Shown one piece after another: positions 36,813 to 46,871 of a DNA stretch of 49,732 bases. Position numbers and translations under genes: made by a program. Position 1 is the first letter of the stretch. Every line of letters begins with the position of its first letter. Below the pieces are notes generated by a model. It searched no databases. It worked only from the letters and a program-made list of their open reading frames with translations, and was not told the origin of the DNA. The stretch covers positions 1 through 49,732 of the forward strand of contig SHNG01000182.1 in assembly GCA_004295005.1 (NCBI GenBank), written 5' to 3'. The DNA is from Gammaproteobacteria bacterium (GTDB lineage: Bacteria; Pseudomonadota; Gammaproteobacteria; Xanthomonadales; Rhodanobacteraceae).

Positions 36813-36844
36813 CAACAACGCCCACCATGCGGCGGGCGTTGTTG
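36813..36844 (-). terminator. probable intrinsic terminator after the DUF3011 gene
   Basis: CAACAACGCCC (36813-36823) and GGGCGTTGTTG (36834-36844) form a perfect 11-bp GC-rich stem. Read on the minus strand it is followed by TTTGCAG, and it lies 18 bases after the DUF3011 stop and ahead of aspS. It should limit read-through into aspS. Confidence 0.7.
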
Positions 36845-36861
36845 AAATCATGGCGATGTGG

Positions 36862-37407
36862 TCAACGCCAGCGGCGGCTAACCTCAAATACTCCAGCACA
36901 TCCGCCGCTTACCCAGATTCCGGCGCGATTGGCACCCCAGGTGCGGCCTTCGATGCAGGCGGTCTCGGACAACTGGCGAACGATGCGCACGCCACCGCCA
37001 CGCCCAATGTCGACCGAACAGAACCGATAGCGATAGTCTTCGCTGCGGCAGGCAAGAGTGATATCCATATCCCAGTTCGGACCCGGATGCCAACCGCCGC
37101 CATAACCATCATCGTAGCCACCGCGACCACGGGCAAACACGCCAGCGCAGCCGCGATCAACCCATAACCCGCGTCGATCAATGCCCCAGGTTTGCCCCTC
37201 GATGCAACGTGATTCCGAAAGGCGCCTGACCAGATAGGCTTCGCGCCAGTTGACGTCGCAGCGGGTGAATCGATAGTCCCGGCTCTCGCAGCGCACCTCG
37301 CCACCACCACCGTAACCGTATCCATCATGTTGCGGGCTGGCGACTGCCGGTGAAACCAGCATCCACGCTCCGCAGGCGAACGCAAAACCGACCAGTTTCT
37401 TCAGCAT
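36862..37407 (-). CDS. DUF3011 domain exported protein with two repeats
   Basis: The 181-residue product has a signal peptide (about 1-23, ending SPAVAS) and two tandem DUF3011 units of about 60 residues. Unit 1 runs VRCESRDYRFTRCDVNW to WVDRGCAGVF; unit 2 runs LACRSEDYRYRFCSVDIG to WVSGGCAGVFEV. Each unit holds four Cys at matching spacing and a CIEG-TWG segment, suggesting two disulfides per unit. Gly/Tyr-rich linkers precede each unit. The family is common in Xanthomonadales and its role is unknown; an envelope location is inferred. A terminator follows the gene. Confidence 0.85.
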   Translation of the reverse strand: MLKKLVGFAFACGAWMLVSPAVASPQHDGYGYGGGGEVRCESRDYRFTRCDVNWREAYLVRRLSESRCIEGQTWGIDRRGLWVDRGCAGVFARGRGGYDDGYGGGWHPGPNWDMDITLACRSEDYRYRFCSVDIGRGGGVRIVRQLSETACIEGRTWGANRAGIWVSGGCAGVFEVSRRWR

Positions 37408-37473
37408 TTCCCTTCTCCTTCCAGTTGCCCATCGAGTTTAGACGAGCATATCGCGCTTTGTCCGCAAGGGGAC

Positions 37474-37794
37474 TCAGGAATCGACTGACGGGGCAGGTTT
37501 GGATTCAGGTTTTGCATTCGTTGACGAACCCGCCCCTGCGCTGTCCGTAGCCGGTTTGGCGTCCGCAGGTGCCGTCGATTCATTGCTGGCCAGGTTGCGC
37601 TTGGTATCCCCGTCCTTCTTGAAATCGGTTTCATACCAGCCCGACCCGGAAAGCCGGAATGCAGGCGCGGTCAGGCGCCGGCGCAGGCCTGGCTTGCCGC
37701 AATCCGGACAATCCACGGGGTCAGCGTCGGACAACTTCTGCAGGCGCTCAAAGTGGTGCTGGCAGGAAGGGCATTCGAATTCGTAGATGGGCAT
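37474..37794 (-). CDS. FmdB-family zinc ribbon protein
   Basis: The ATG at 37794 gives 106 residues beginning MPIYEFECPSCQHHFERLQ, with the second Cys pair in VDCPDCGKPGLRRR, the CxxC...CxxC zinc ribbon of FmdB/YdfB-type regulatory proteins (PF09723). The C-terminal half is low-complexity Ala/Pro/Ser/Lys. The family has been proposed to be regulatory but is not biochemically defined. In many proteobacteria the gene directly precedes aspS; here the DUF3011 gene lies between. Confidence 0.88.
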   Translation of the reverse strand: MPIYEFECPSCQHHFERLQKLSDADPVDCPDCGKPGLRRRLTAPAFRLSGSGWYETDFKKDGDTKRNLASNESTAPADAKPATDSAGAGSSTNAKPESKPAPSVDS

Positions 37795-37884
37795 GATGGC
37801 TGGATCAACTGGATCTTGGGATGGCGGATTGTCGCATTGTCGGACGCCGCTGCGATCACCGACCGGCAACCGCAGCAGCCCGCA

Positions 37885-40467
<2,583 letters not shown>

Positions 40468-40513
40468 GGCTGGAAACCTTTTCATCGGAGGGCCGATTGG
40501 CCGATGCGCCCTG

Positions 40514-40542
40514 AAATGGTAGCGGCGACACCCGGAATCAAG
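40514..40542 (-). promoter_or_regulatory. sigma-32-like (heat shock) promoter of clpB
   Basis: On the minus strand CTTGAT (40542-40537) is followed 15 bases later by TACCATTT (40521-40514). The consensus is CTTGAAA, 13-15 bases, CCCCATNT; five of six -35 positions and six of eight -10 positions match. The -10 lies 47 bases upstream of the clpB start, giving a short leader. Sigma-32 control of clpB is well known in gammaproteobacteria. Confidence 0.65.
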
Positions 40543-40575
40543 TTTCCGCAGGTTGCACCGAACCTGCCTGGCAGG

Positions 40576-42213
40576 TCAGCCCGGTTTTGCCGGTGCTCGT
40601 GCGCCGACGGCCGCCGCCGGCGAGAGGGTGATGCGGAAACACGCGCCGCCACCGGCTACGGGCACATATTCCAGCGTGGCCTGACTCGATTCGCACATCT
40701 GTCGGGCCAGGTAGAGTCCAAGACCCGTGCCGTACTCGCTGGTCGTATAGAACGGGTCGAAGATCTGCGCAGCCACCTTGGCTGGAATGCCGGGACCGCG
40801 ATCCACCACTTCCAGCAAGGGTGGCCCCTTGTCGGAAGCAAGCCGGGCCACCAACACCACGCGCGCCGCCGCGCCGGGTTCGCGCCCGTATCGAATCGCG
40901 TTCTGCACCAGGTTCCAAACGACTTGCTGGAGGTGCTGCGGATCGACCATGGCCTCGATCTGCCGATTCTGCGTGATGGCCCGCAAGTGATCCTGGCCGA
41001 GGTCGTTGTTCTGCTTGTACTCCTCGACAAACGACAATGCCCAGGCATTGAGATCGATGCTCTCCGGCCGCGAGCGCTCGCGTCGCGACAGTTGCAGGAT
41101 GTTCTCGACCACCTCGTTGGCGCGCGTGCAGTGGTTGTTGACGATCTCGACCAGGCGCCGGTCTTCCTCGTGCATGCTTTCCGATTCCGCAAGCAGTTGC
41201 GCGGAATAGCGGATGGCGGCCAGTGGATTGCGGATTTCATGGGCAATGGATGCGGACAATCGCCCCAGCGAAGACAGGGTCATTTCCTCGGCGCGACGCG
41301 AAAGCAGCGAGGTGTCGTCGAGGAAAATCAGGACATGCGCATCGTCGTTTGGCGACATGCGCGAAAAGCGCGGAATCACTTCCGGCACATCTGCCGCCAG
41401 CGCGACCGGATTCTGATCAAGGCGCCCGGAATGCCGCCAGTGATACAGGCGCCGGGACAGCTCCGGCGCAACCTGGCCCAGGTCACGCTGGTTGGGAGAC
41501 GGGTTTCCCATCAGATGCCATGCCGATTCATTGATGCGCAGGATGTGGTTGGCGTCGTTGACCAGCAACACGCCGGTCTTCATGCGCCGGATGATGAGGT
41601 CGTTGACCTGCTCGAGGTTGAGCAGATCTACGCCGCGCTGTTCCGCCAGCGCCTCGGTTTCACGCATCTGGCGGCCGAGATGTGCGCACAGCGCGGCAAC
41701 CGCGATGTAGGCCAGGCCAAACAGGATCGATTCAAGAACGCTGCGCTCGCTGACATCCGTAAACAACTGCGAAAACACGGATGGCAGGACAATGCCGATG
41801 GCCGCAAGGATCGCCAGTACCTGCGACTGGCGGAACGGCAACAACAGGGCGCTGACTCCGACATTGACCATGAGCATCATTGGAATCGAGCTGTGCCCGC
41901 CCGCGATGGAGAACAGCACCAGAGAAGCCGCAATCGAATCCAGGGTGAGGGCAAATCCGATGCTGGCGTTCATGTTGCGCCGCATGCGGTCGGTCAGGAA
42001 CAACAACACCAGCGCAGCGGCCAGGTAAGCGAGGGAAGCCACATGGCCGACCATGGGATGGCTGAGCTGTAGCCAGTTCACTGCAGCCGGACTGAACACG
42101 AGGCCGGTGTAGATCACGGCCTCGAGCAAGCGGTACAGGTTGAAGAAATACAGCTCGCGTCGGGTGATGTCCCCGGGTAGATCGCTCGCGCGCCGTGCCT
42201 GCCTCTCCGCCAA
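40576..42213 (-). CDS. PilS-like membrane sensor histidine kinase
   Basis: A TTG at 42213 preceded by GGAGG at seven bases gives 545 residues; the open frame extends upstream into sucC on the other strand and cannot all be real. The N-terminus has RRELYFFNLYRLLEAVIYTG and six hydrophobic segments to about residue 190, then a PAS-like domain (about 230-320, VLLVNDANHILRINESAW). The kinase core has the H box SASIAHEIRNPLAAIRYSAQLL, N box QQVVWNLVQNAIRYG, G1 VVDRGPGIPA and G2 GTGLGLYLARQ. It resembles PilS, the sensor for sigma-54-dependent pilin expression. No pilR follows; clpB does. Confidence 0.88.
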   Translation of the reverse strand: MAERQARRASDLPGDITRRELYFFNLYRLLEAVIYTGLVFSPAAVNWLQLSHPMVGHVASLAYLAAALVLLFLTDRMRRNMNASIGFALTLDSIAASLVLFSIAGGHSSIPMMLMVNVGVSALLLPFRQSQVLAILAAIGIVLPSVFSQLFTDVSERSVLESILFGLAYIAVAALCAHLGRQMRETEALAEQRGVDLLNLEQVNDLIIRRMKTGVLLVNDANHILRINESAWHLMGNPSPNQRDLGQVAPELSRRLYHWRHSGRLDQNPVALAADVPEVIPRFSRMSPNDDAHVLIFLDDTSLLSRRAEEMTLSSLGRLSASIAHEIRNPLAAIRYSAQLLAESESMHEEDRRLVEIVNNHCTRANEVVENILQLSRRERSRPESIDLNAWALSFVEEYKQNNDLGQDHLRAITQNRQIEAMVDPQHLQQVVWNLVQNAIRYGREPGAAARVVLVARLASDKGPPLLEVVDRGPGIPAKVAAQIFDPFYTTSEYGTGLGLYLARQMCESSQATLEYVPVAGGGACFRITLSPAAAVGARAPAKPG

Positions 42214-42250
42214 GGTCTCGCCTCCGTTTTCCTCGAAGTATAAGGGCCTG

Positions 42251-42317
42251 ACGGGCAATGCTACAGATTGCAGGCCTGCAGGTGCAGGAAACCCGATCCT
42301 GCAGGCAGCCCGTTTTT
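42251..42317 (+). terminator. nested hairpin with T-run in the sucC leader (terminator or attenuator)
   Basis: ACGGGC (42251-42256) pairs with GCCCGT (42308-42313), enclosing a perfect 9-bp stem GCCTGCAGG (42274-42282) with CCTGCAGGC (42298-42306). The outer stem runs into TTTTT on the plus strand only. It lies 140 bases before sucC and just upstream of the divergent pilS-like gene, so it could be a sucC leader attenuator, a terminator of an antisense transcript, or a chance palindrome. Confidence 0.45.
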
Positions 42318-42459
42318 GCATTCGCAGCACGCTTTGCCCAGAATACGCGCCCGCTTTGTCGCTCGATTTCCTGTCGACGCGAACCTTCCGCATTAACGGG
42401 ATGGCGCTTGGGGCCGAACTGACCAGCCTGCAAGCACATCCGCCCATCGAGGTGCCTGC

Positions 42460-43626
42460 ATGAATTTCCACGAATACCAAGCCAAGGAATTGTTCGCCGA
42501 GTACGGCATTGCGGTGCCGCCGGGCAAGGTTGCCTCATCGCCCGACCAGGCGGTTGACGCGGCCAAGGCGCTGGGCGGAACACAGTGGATGGTCAAGGCG
42601 CAGATCCATGCCGGCGGTCGCGGCAAGGCCGGCGGCGTCAAGTTCTGCAAATCGCTGGACGAGGTGCGTGCGGCAGCCAAGGGCATGCTCGGCACCCAGA
42701 TGGTCACCTACCAATCCGGCGGCCGCGCCCTGCCGGTGAACCTGGTGCTGGTCACCGATGCCACCGACATCGCCAAGGAACTGTATTTGTCGATCCTGGT
42801 TGACCGCGACAGCAAGGCGGTATCGTTCATCGCTTCGGCCCAGGGCGGCGTGGACATCGAGCAGGTGGCCAAGGAATCCCCGCAAGACATCCACACGCTG
42901 AAGATCGATTTCGTCGAAGGCCTGCAGCCGTACCAGTGCCGCAAGCTCGGTTTTGATCTCGGGCTCAATGCCAAGCAGACCGGCCAACTGGTCAAGATCA
43001 TGACCGGGCTGTACACGCTGTTCAACGAACGCGATCTCGCCCTGGTCGAACTCAACCCGTTGGCCATCCTCGCCTCCGGCGACCTGGCGACGCTGGATGG
43101 CAAGGTCAATTCCGACGACAACGCCGAGTTTCGCCATCCCAAGCTGGCTGCCATGCGCGACCTCAGCCAGGAAGACGCCGCCGAAGCGGCTGCCGTGCAG
43201 CACAACCTCAACTACGTGACCATGGACGGCAACATCGGCTGCATGGTCAATGGCGCCGGCCTGGCCATGGCCACCATGGACGTGATCAAGCTGGCCGGTG
43301 GCGAACCGGCAAACTTTCTCGACGTGGGCGGCGGCGCCACCAAGGAACGCGTCACCGAGGCGTTCAAATTGATCCTGTCCTCGGACAAGGTGCAGGCCAT
43401 CCTGGTCAACATCTTCGGCGGCATCGTGCGCTGTGACCTGATTGCCGAAGGCATCATCGCGGCGGTCAAGGAAGTGGGCCTGACCATTCCGGTGATCGTG
43501 CGCCTGCAGGGCACCAATGTCGAAAAAGGGCGCGAACTGCTGGCCAATTCCGGCCTCGCCATCACCCCGGCCGATGACCTCAACGACGCGGCGCAAAAAG
43601 CCGTGGCATCGGTCAAGGCCGCCTGA
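42460..43626 (+). CDS. sucC: succinyl-CoA synthetase (ADP-forming) beta subunit
   Basis: SucC forms the nucleotide-binding subunit of the TCA-cycle succinate-CoA ligase. The 388-residue product starts [20 protein letters not shown] with a GAGG box seven bases upstream. The ATP-grasp domain shows [16 protein letters not shown], and the C-terminal power-helix domain contains [17 protein letters not shown] and [14 protein letters not shown]. Its direction is divergent from the PilS-like kinase. sucD follows after 85 bases that contain a palindromic repeat. Confidence 0.98.
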   Translation: MNFHEYQAKELFAEYGIAVPPGKVASSPDQAVDAAKALGGTQWMVKAQIHAGGRGKAGGVKFCKSLDEVRAAAKGMLGTQMVTYQSGGRALPVNLVLVTDATDIAKELYLSILVDRDSKAVSFIASAQGGVDIEQVAKESPQDIHTLKIDFVEGLQPYQCRKLGFDLGLNAKQTGQLVKIMTGLYTLFNERDLALVELNPLAILASGDLATLDGKVNSDDNAEFRHPKLAAMRDLSQEDAAEAAAVQHNLNYVTMDGNIGCMVNGAGLAMATMDVIKLAGGEPANFLDVGGGATKERVTEAFKLILSSDKVQAILVNIFGGIVRCDLIAEGIIAAVKEVGLTIPVIVRLQGTNVEKGRELLANSGLAITPADDLNDAAQKAVASVKAA

Positions 43627-43639
43627 ACCCGCAGGAATC

Positions 43640-43690
43640 GCCCCCTTCCGGCCTTCAGCCACCTTCCCCCGCGCTGCAGGGGAAGGGAAA
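43640..43690. repeat. palindromic repeat between sucC and sucD
   Basis: The segment begins GCCCCCTTCCGGCCTTC and contains ACCTTCCCCC-GCGCTGCA-GGGGAAGGG, a 7-8-bp stem. It resembles the 47-bp arms at 44603-44649 and 44735-44781 (same GCCCCCxTCCG...CACCTTCCCCCGC layout with a few differences). It occupies most of the sucC-sucD spacer. Confidence 0.75.
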
Positions 43691-43711
43691 GAAAATCCAA
43701 GGAACATATCC

Positions 43712-44584
43712 ATGAGCGTTTTGGTCAACAAGAACACCAAGGTCATCACCCAGGGCTTTACCGGTCAGCAGGGCACCTTCCATTCCGAGCAAGCGCTTGA
43801 ATACGGTACCAAGCTGGTCGGTGGCGTGACTCCGGGCAAGGGTGGCAGCTCGCACATCGGCTTGCCGGTGTTCAACACCGTGCACGATGCGGTCAAACAA
43901 ACCGGTGCGGATGCCTCGATGATCTTCGTGCCACCGCCGTATGCGGCCGATGCCATCCTCGAAGCAGCCGATGCCGGCATCAAGGTGATTGTCGCCATCA
44001 CCGAAGGCATCCCCGTACTCGACATGCTGCGCGTGAAGAATGTGCTCAAGCAGCATCCCGACACGGTTTTGATCGGACCCAACTGCCCAGGCATCATCAC
44101 CCCGGGTGAATGCAAGATCGGCATCATGCCCGGCCACATCCACAAGCCAGGCAAGGTCGGCATCGTTTCGCGCTCGGGCACATTGACCTATGAAGCGGTA
44201 TTCCAGACCACCAACGTCGGCCTCGGCCAGTCCACCTGCATCGGCATTGGCGGCGATCCGATCAATGGCCTCAATTTCATCGACTGCCTGAAGCGCTTCC
44301 AGGACGATGCGCAGACCGAAGGCATCATCATGGTTGGCGAAATCGGAGGCAGCGCCGAGGAAGATGCCGCCGAGTTCATCGCCCAGTACGTGAAGAAGCC
44401 GGTGGTCGCCTTCATTGCCGGCGCCTCGGCTCCGGCAGGCAAGCGCATGGGCCACGCCGGTGCCATCATCTCCGGCGGCAAGGGCACTGCCGCCGCCAAG
44501 TTCGCCGCGCTGGAGAAGGCTGGCGTGACCACGGTGAAATCACCAGCAGACCTCGGCAAGACACTCGCCGCGAAGATGAAGTAA
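43712..44584 (+). CDS. sucD: succinyl-CoA synthetase alpha subunit
   Basis: SucD carries the CoA site and the phosphohistidine. The ATG at 43712, preceded by AAGGAAC, gives 290 residues starting [21 protein letters not shown]. The Rossmann-like CoA-binding part contains [18 protein letters not shown] and the catalytic His lies in [33 protein letters not shown] is the conserved central segment. It is separated from sucC by a repeat, and another repeat pair follows its stop. Confidence 0.98.
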   Translation: MSVLVNKNTKVITQGFTGQQGTFHSEQALEYGTKLVGGVTPGKGGSSHIGLPVFNTVHDAVKQTGADASMIFVPPPYAADAILEAADAGIKVIVAITEGIPVLDMLRVKNVLKQHPDTVLIGPNCPGIITPGECKIGIMPGHIHKPGKVGIVSRSGTLTYEAVFQTTNVGLGQSTCIGIGGDPINGLNFIDCLKRFQDDAQTEGIIMVGEIGGSAEEDAAEFIAQYVKKPVVAFIAGASAPAGKRMGHAGAIISGGKGTAAAKFAALEKAGVTTVKSPADLGKTLAAKMK

Positions 44585-44602
44585 GACCAGCAGAAAAAGC
44601 TT

Positions 44603-44781
44603 GCCCCCATCCGCCTTCGGCACCTTCCCCCGCTGCGCAGGGGAAGGAAAGGTCAAGCGAAACAGGTTCTGCCATGCTTGGTTTGCCTAACGCCTCATCC
44701 TCGACAATCATCCCAAATAATAGCGGGTATGCTGTTCCTTCCCCTGCGCAGCGGGGGAAGGTGCCAAAGGCGGATGGGGGC
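44603..44781. repeat. 47-bp inverted repeat pair with 85-base spacer
   Basis: The left arm (44603-44649) begins GCCCCCATCCGCCTTCGG; the right arm (44735-44781) is its reverse complement with one mismatch in 47 bases (C versus T at arm base 16). Each arm also contains an internal palindrome CCTTCCCC...GGGGAAGG. The 85-base spacer has no gene. The right arm ends 21 bases before the DUF559 start codon. The layout resembles a bacterial REP doublet (BIME) or a MITE. Confidence 0.85.
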
Positions 44782-44802
44782 GCTTTGGACTGAAGGATGC
44801 CC

Positions 44803-45153
44803 ATGCGAAAGGACGCGAAAACAAGGTTTGCACGCAAGCTTCGCGCAACCATGACCAATGCCGAAACTCGACTCTGGTTTCGTTTGCGGCGCAAACAGCT
44901 CGGTGGGTTTCGCTTCCGGCGTCAACATCCCATCGGCCGATTCATCGTCGATTTCGCTTGCCCGGAAGCCTGCCTGGCCATTGAACTTGATGGTAGCCAG
45001 CATCTCGATTCCCACAGCGATCAGGATCGCGACTCTGCCATTCGCGAATCGGGCTTTCGCATCCTGCGCTTCTGGAATGACGATGTCCTGATGAACACCG
45101 ATTCGGTGCTCGATACCATCTTGGCTGCGCTATCCCCGAATATGGCCATATAG
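44803..45153 (+). CDS. DUF559 protein, Vsr-like nuclease fold
   Basis: The ATG at 44803, six bases after AAGG, gives 116 residues; an in-frame ATG two codons earlier is also possible. The sequence has RATMTNAETRLWFRLRRKQL, GFRFRRQHPIGRFIVDFACP, then LAIELDGSQH and GFRILRFWNDDVL, the DUF559 (PF04480) pattern. The family belongs to the PD-(D/E)XK/Vsr-like superfamily; the Asp in IVDF and Glu-x-Asp in IELDG are candidate catalytic residues. Its biological role is not established. It sits directly downstream of a pair of long inverted repeats. Confidence 0.88.
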   Translation: MRKDAKTRFARKLRATMTNAETRLWFRLRRKQLGGFRFRRQHPIGRFIVDFACPEACLAIELDGSQHLDSHSDQDRDSAIRESGFRILRFWNDDVLMNTDSVLDTILAALSPNMAI

Positions 45154-45202
45154 GATAAAGCTGCGCGGTCAGCAATGACCTGCTTGGCCGTAAACTACGC
45201 AG

Positions 45203-46864
45203 ATGACAATCCTGCGCATCGCCCTCGCCCAGTTCGATTTCCCCGTGGGTGCCGTTCAAGCCAATGCCTCGCGCATTGCCGCGCTGATTGCCGAAGCCCG
45301 CGATCTGCACCGCGCCGACGTGGTGCTTTTTCCGGAATTGTGCATCTGCGGCTATCCGCCGGAAGACCTGTTGCTGCGCCCCGGCTTTCTTGCCGAATGC
45401 AGTGCCGCCATCGAGCGCGTTGCGCAGGAAGTCCAGGGCATTGTTGCGGTGGTTGGCTGGCCACAGTCTGCTGGTGCTGTGGTGTACAACGCCGTCAGCA
45501 TCCTTCGCGACGGCGCCGTGGAAACCACATATCGCAAACGCGAGTTGCCGAACTACGCGGTGTTCGACGAGCGTCGCTATTTCGAGGTCGATCCGGACGG
45601 CGAGACCTGCGTGTTCGAGGTCAATGGCACGCGCCTGGGCGTGGTGATCTGCGAAGACTTCTGGTTTGCCGAACCCGCCGCTGCCTGCGCAAAAGCCGGT
45701 GCCGAACTGTTGCTGGTGGCCAACGCCTCGCCATTCGAACGCGACAAACATGCGCAGCGCGATGCCCTGCTCGCCACGCGCGTTGCGGAAACCGGCATGG
45801 GGGTGGCTTACCTGAATCTCGTCGGAGGCCAGGACGCCCTGGTCTTTGACGGTGCATCGGTACTCGCCGACGGCAATGGCCATGTGCATCCGGCGGCCCG
45901 TGCCTTCCAGGACCATTGGCTGGTGGCCGACTTCGACGCCTCCACGCGCACCTTCAATGCCGTGCACTGGCCGGTCGAGGAAGACGATGGTCGCGACGCG
46001 CTGGCTTGGCGCGCGATTGTGCGCGGTACCCGCGATTACTGCGCCAAGAATCGTTTCAGCCAGGTCTGGATCGGACTTTCCGGCGGCATCGATTCCGCAC
46101 TGGTGCTTGCTGTTGCCGTGGATGCACTGGGCGCAGACAAGGTGACCGGGGTGCGCCTGCCTTCGCGATACACCTCGGACTTGAGCAACGATCTTGCCGA
46201 AGCACAGGCGCGCGCCGCTGGAGTGCGCCTGCTGACCATTCCCATCGAGTCGCCCTTTCGCGGGTTCAGCGAGGCGCTGGCATCAACATTCGAAGGCCGC
46301 GCGGCCGATACCACCGAGGAAAACCTGCAATCGCGCTGTCGCGGCGCGATCCTGATGGCGCTGGCCAACAAGTTTGGCGGGCTGCTGTTGACCACCGGCA
46401 ACAAGAGTGAGTATGCGGTGGGCTACGCCACCATCTACGGCGACATGTGTGGCGGTTACGCACCGATCAAGGATCTCTACAAGACCGAAGTATTCGCCCT
46501 CGCCCGTTGGCGCAACGGCGCCAGCCAGAATCCCGAATCCCGCATCCCGAATCCCACCTCTTGGATCATTCCACCGCAAGTGATTTCGCGGCCACCTTCG
46601 GCGGAACTGCGCGAGAACCAGACCGACCAGGATTCACTGCCGCCTTATGAGGTGCTGGACGGCATCCTCCTGCGTCACATCGATCTGGAGCAGTCACGCG
46701 AGGAAATCATCCAGGCCGGATTCGATGAGGCGGTGGTCAACCGCGTCCTGCACCTGGTGCGCATCAGCGAATGGAAACGTCACCAGGCGGCGCCCGGGCC
46801 CAAGGTTTCGCGGCGTGCGTTTGGTCGCGAACGCCGCTACCCGATCAGCTCGGGCTGGACCTGA
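45203..46864 (+). CDS. nadE: glutamine-dependent NAD+ synthetase
   Basis: NadE amidates nicotinic acid adenine dinucleotide using glutamine. The 553-residue product has an N-terminal nitrilase-type glutaminase (about 1-260; Glu in VLFPELCICGY, Lys in TTYRKRELPNY, Cys in GVVICEDFWF) and a C-terminal synthetase domain with the PP-loop WIGLSGGIDSALVLAVA, then TTGNKSEYAVGYATIYGDMCGG. Within the synthetase part, residues about 439-455 (NGASQNPESRIPNPTSW) are encoded by a CCCGAATCCC repeat and look like an insertion between KTEVFALARWR and IIPPQVISRPPSAEL. The frame is intact. The gene ends eight bases from the convergent bamD stop. Confidence 0.96.
   Translation: MTILRIALAQFDFPVGAVQANASRIAALIAEARDLHRADVVLFPELCICGYPPEDLLLRPGFLAECSAAIERVAQEVQGIVAVVGWPQSAGAVVYNAVSILRDGAVETTYRKRELPNYAVFDERRYFEVDPDGETCVFEVNGTRLGVVICEDFWFAEPAAACAKAGAELLLVANASPFERDKHAQRDALLATRVAETGMGVAYLNLVGGQDALVFDGASVLADGNGHVHPAARAFQDHWLVADFDASTRTFNAVHWPVEEDDGRDALAWRAIVRGTRDYCAKNRFSQVWIGLSGGIDSALVLAVAVDALGADKVTGVRLPSRYTSDLSNDLAEAQARAAGVRLLTIPIESPFRGFSEALASTFEGRAADTTEENLQSRCRGAILMALANKFGGLLLTTGNKSEYAVGYATIYGDMCGGYAPIKDLYKTEVFALARWRNGASQNPESRIPNPTSWIIPPQVISRPPSAELRENQTDQDSLPPYEVLDGILLRHIDLEQSREEIIQAGFDEAVVNRVLHLVRISEWKRHQAAPGPKVSRRAFGRERRYPISSGWT
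46528..46555. repeat. CCCGAATCCC-type repeat inside nadE
   Basis: GAATCCCGAATCCC and GCATCCCGAATCCC lie in tandem within the nadE frame and encode N-P-E-S-R-I-P-N-P. The same motif occurs in non-coding DNA at 7590-7606 and 31087-31119 and, inverted, at 30968-30993. Confidence 0.85.
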
Positions 46865-46871
46865 TCCGCCT

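Noticed and set aside
42214-42480. longer form of the PilS-like kinase starting at 42480
   Set aside because: It would overlap the sucC start on the other strand. The TTG at 42213 has a strong ribosome site and gives the family length.
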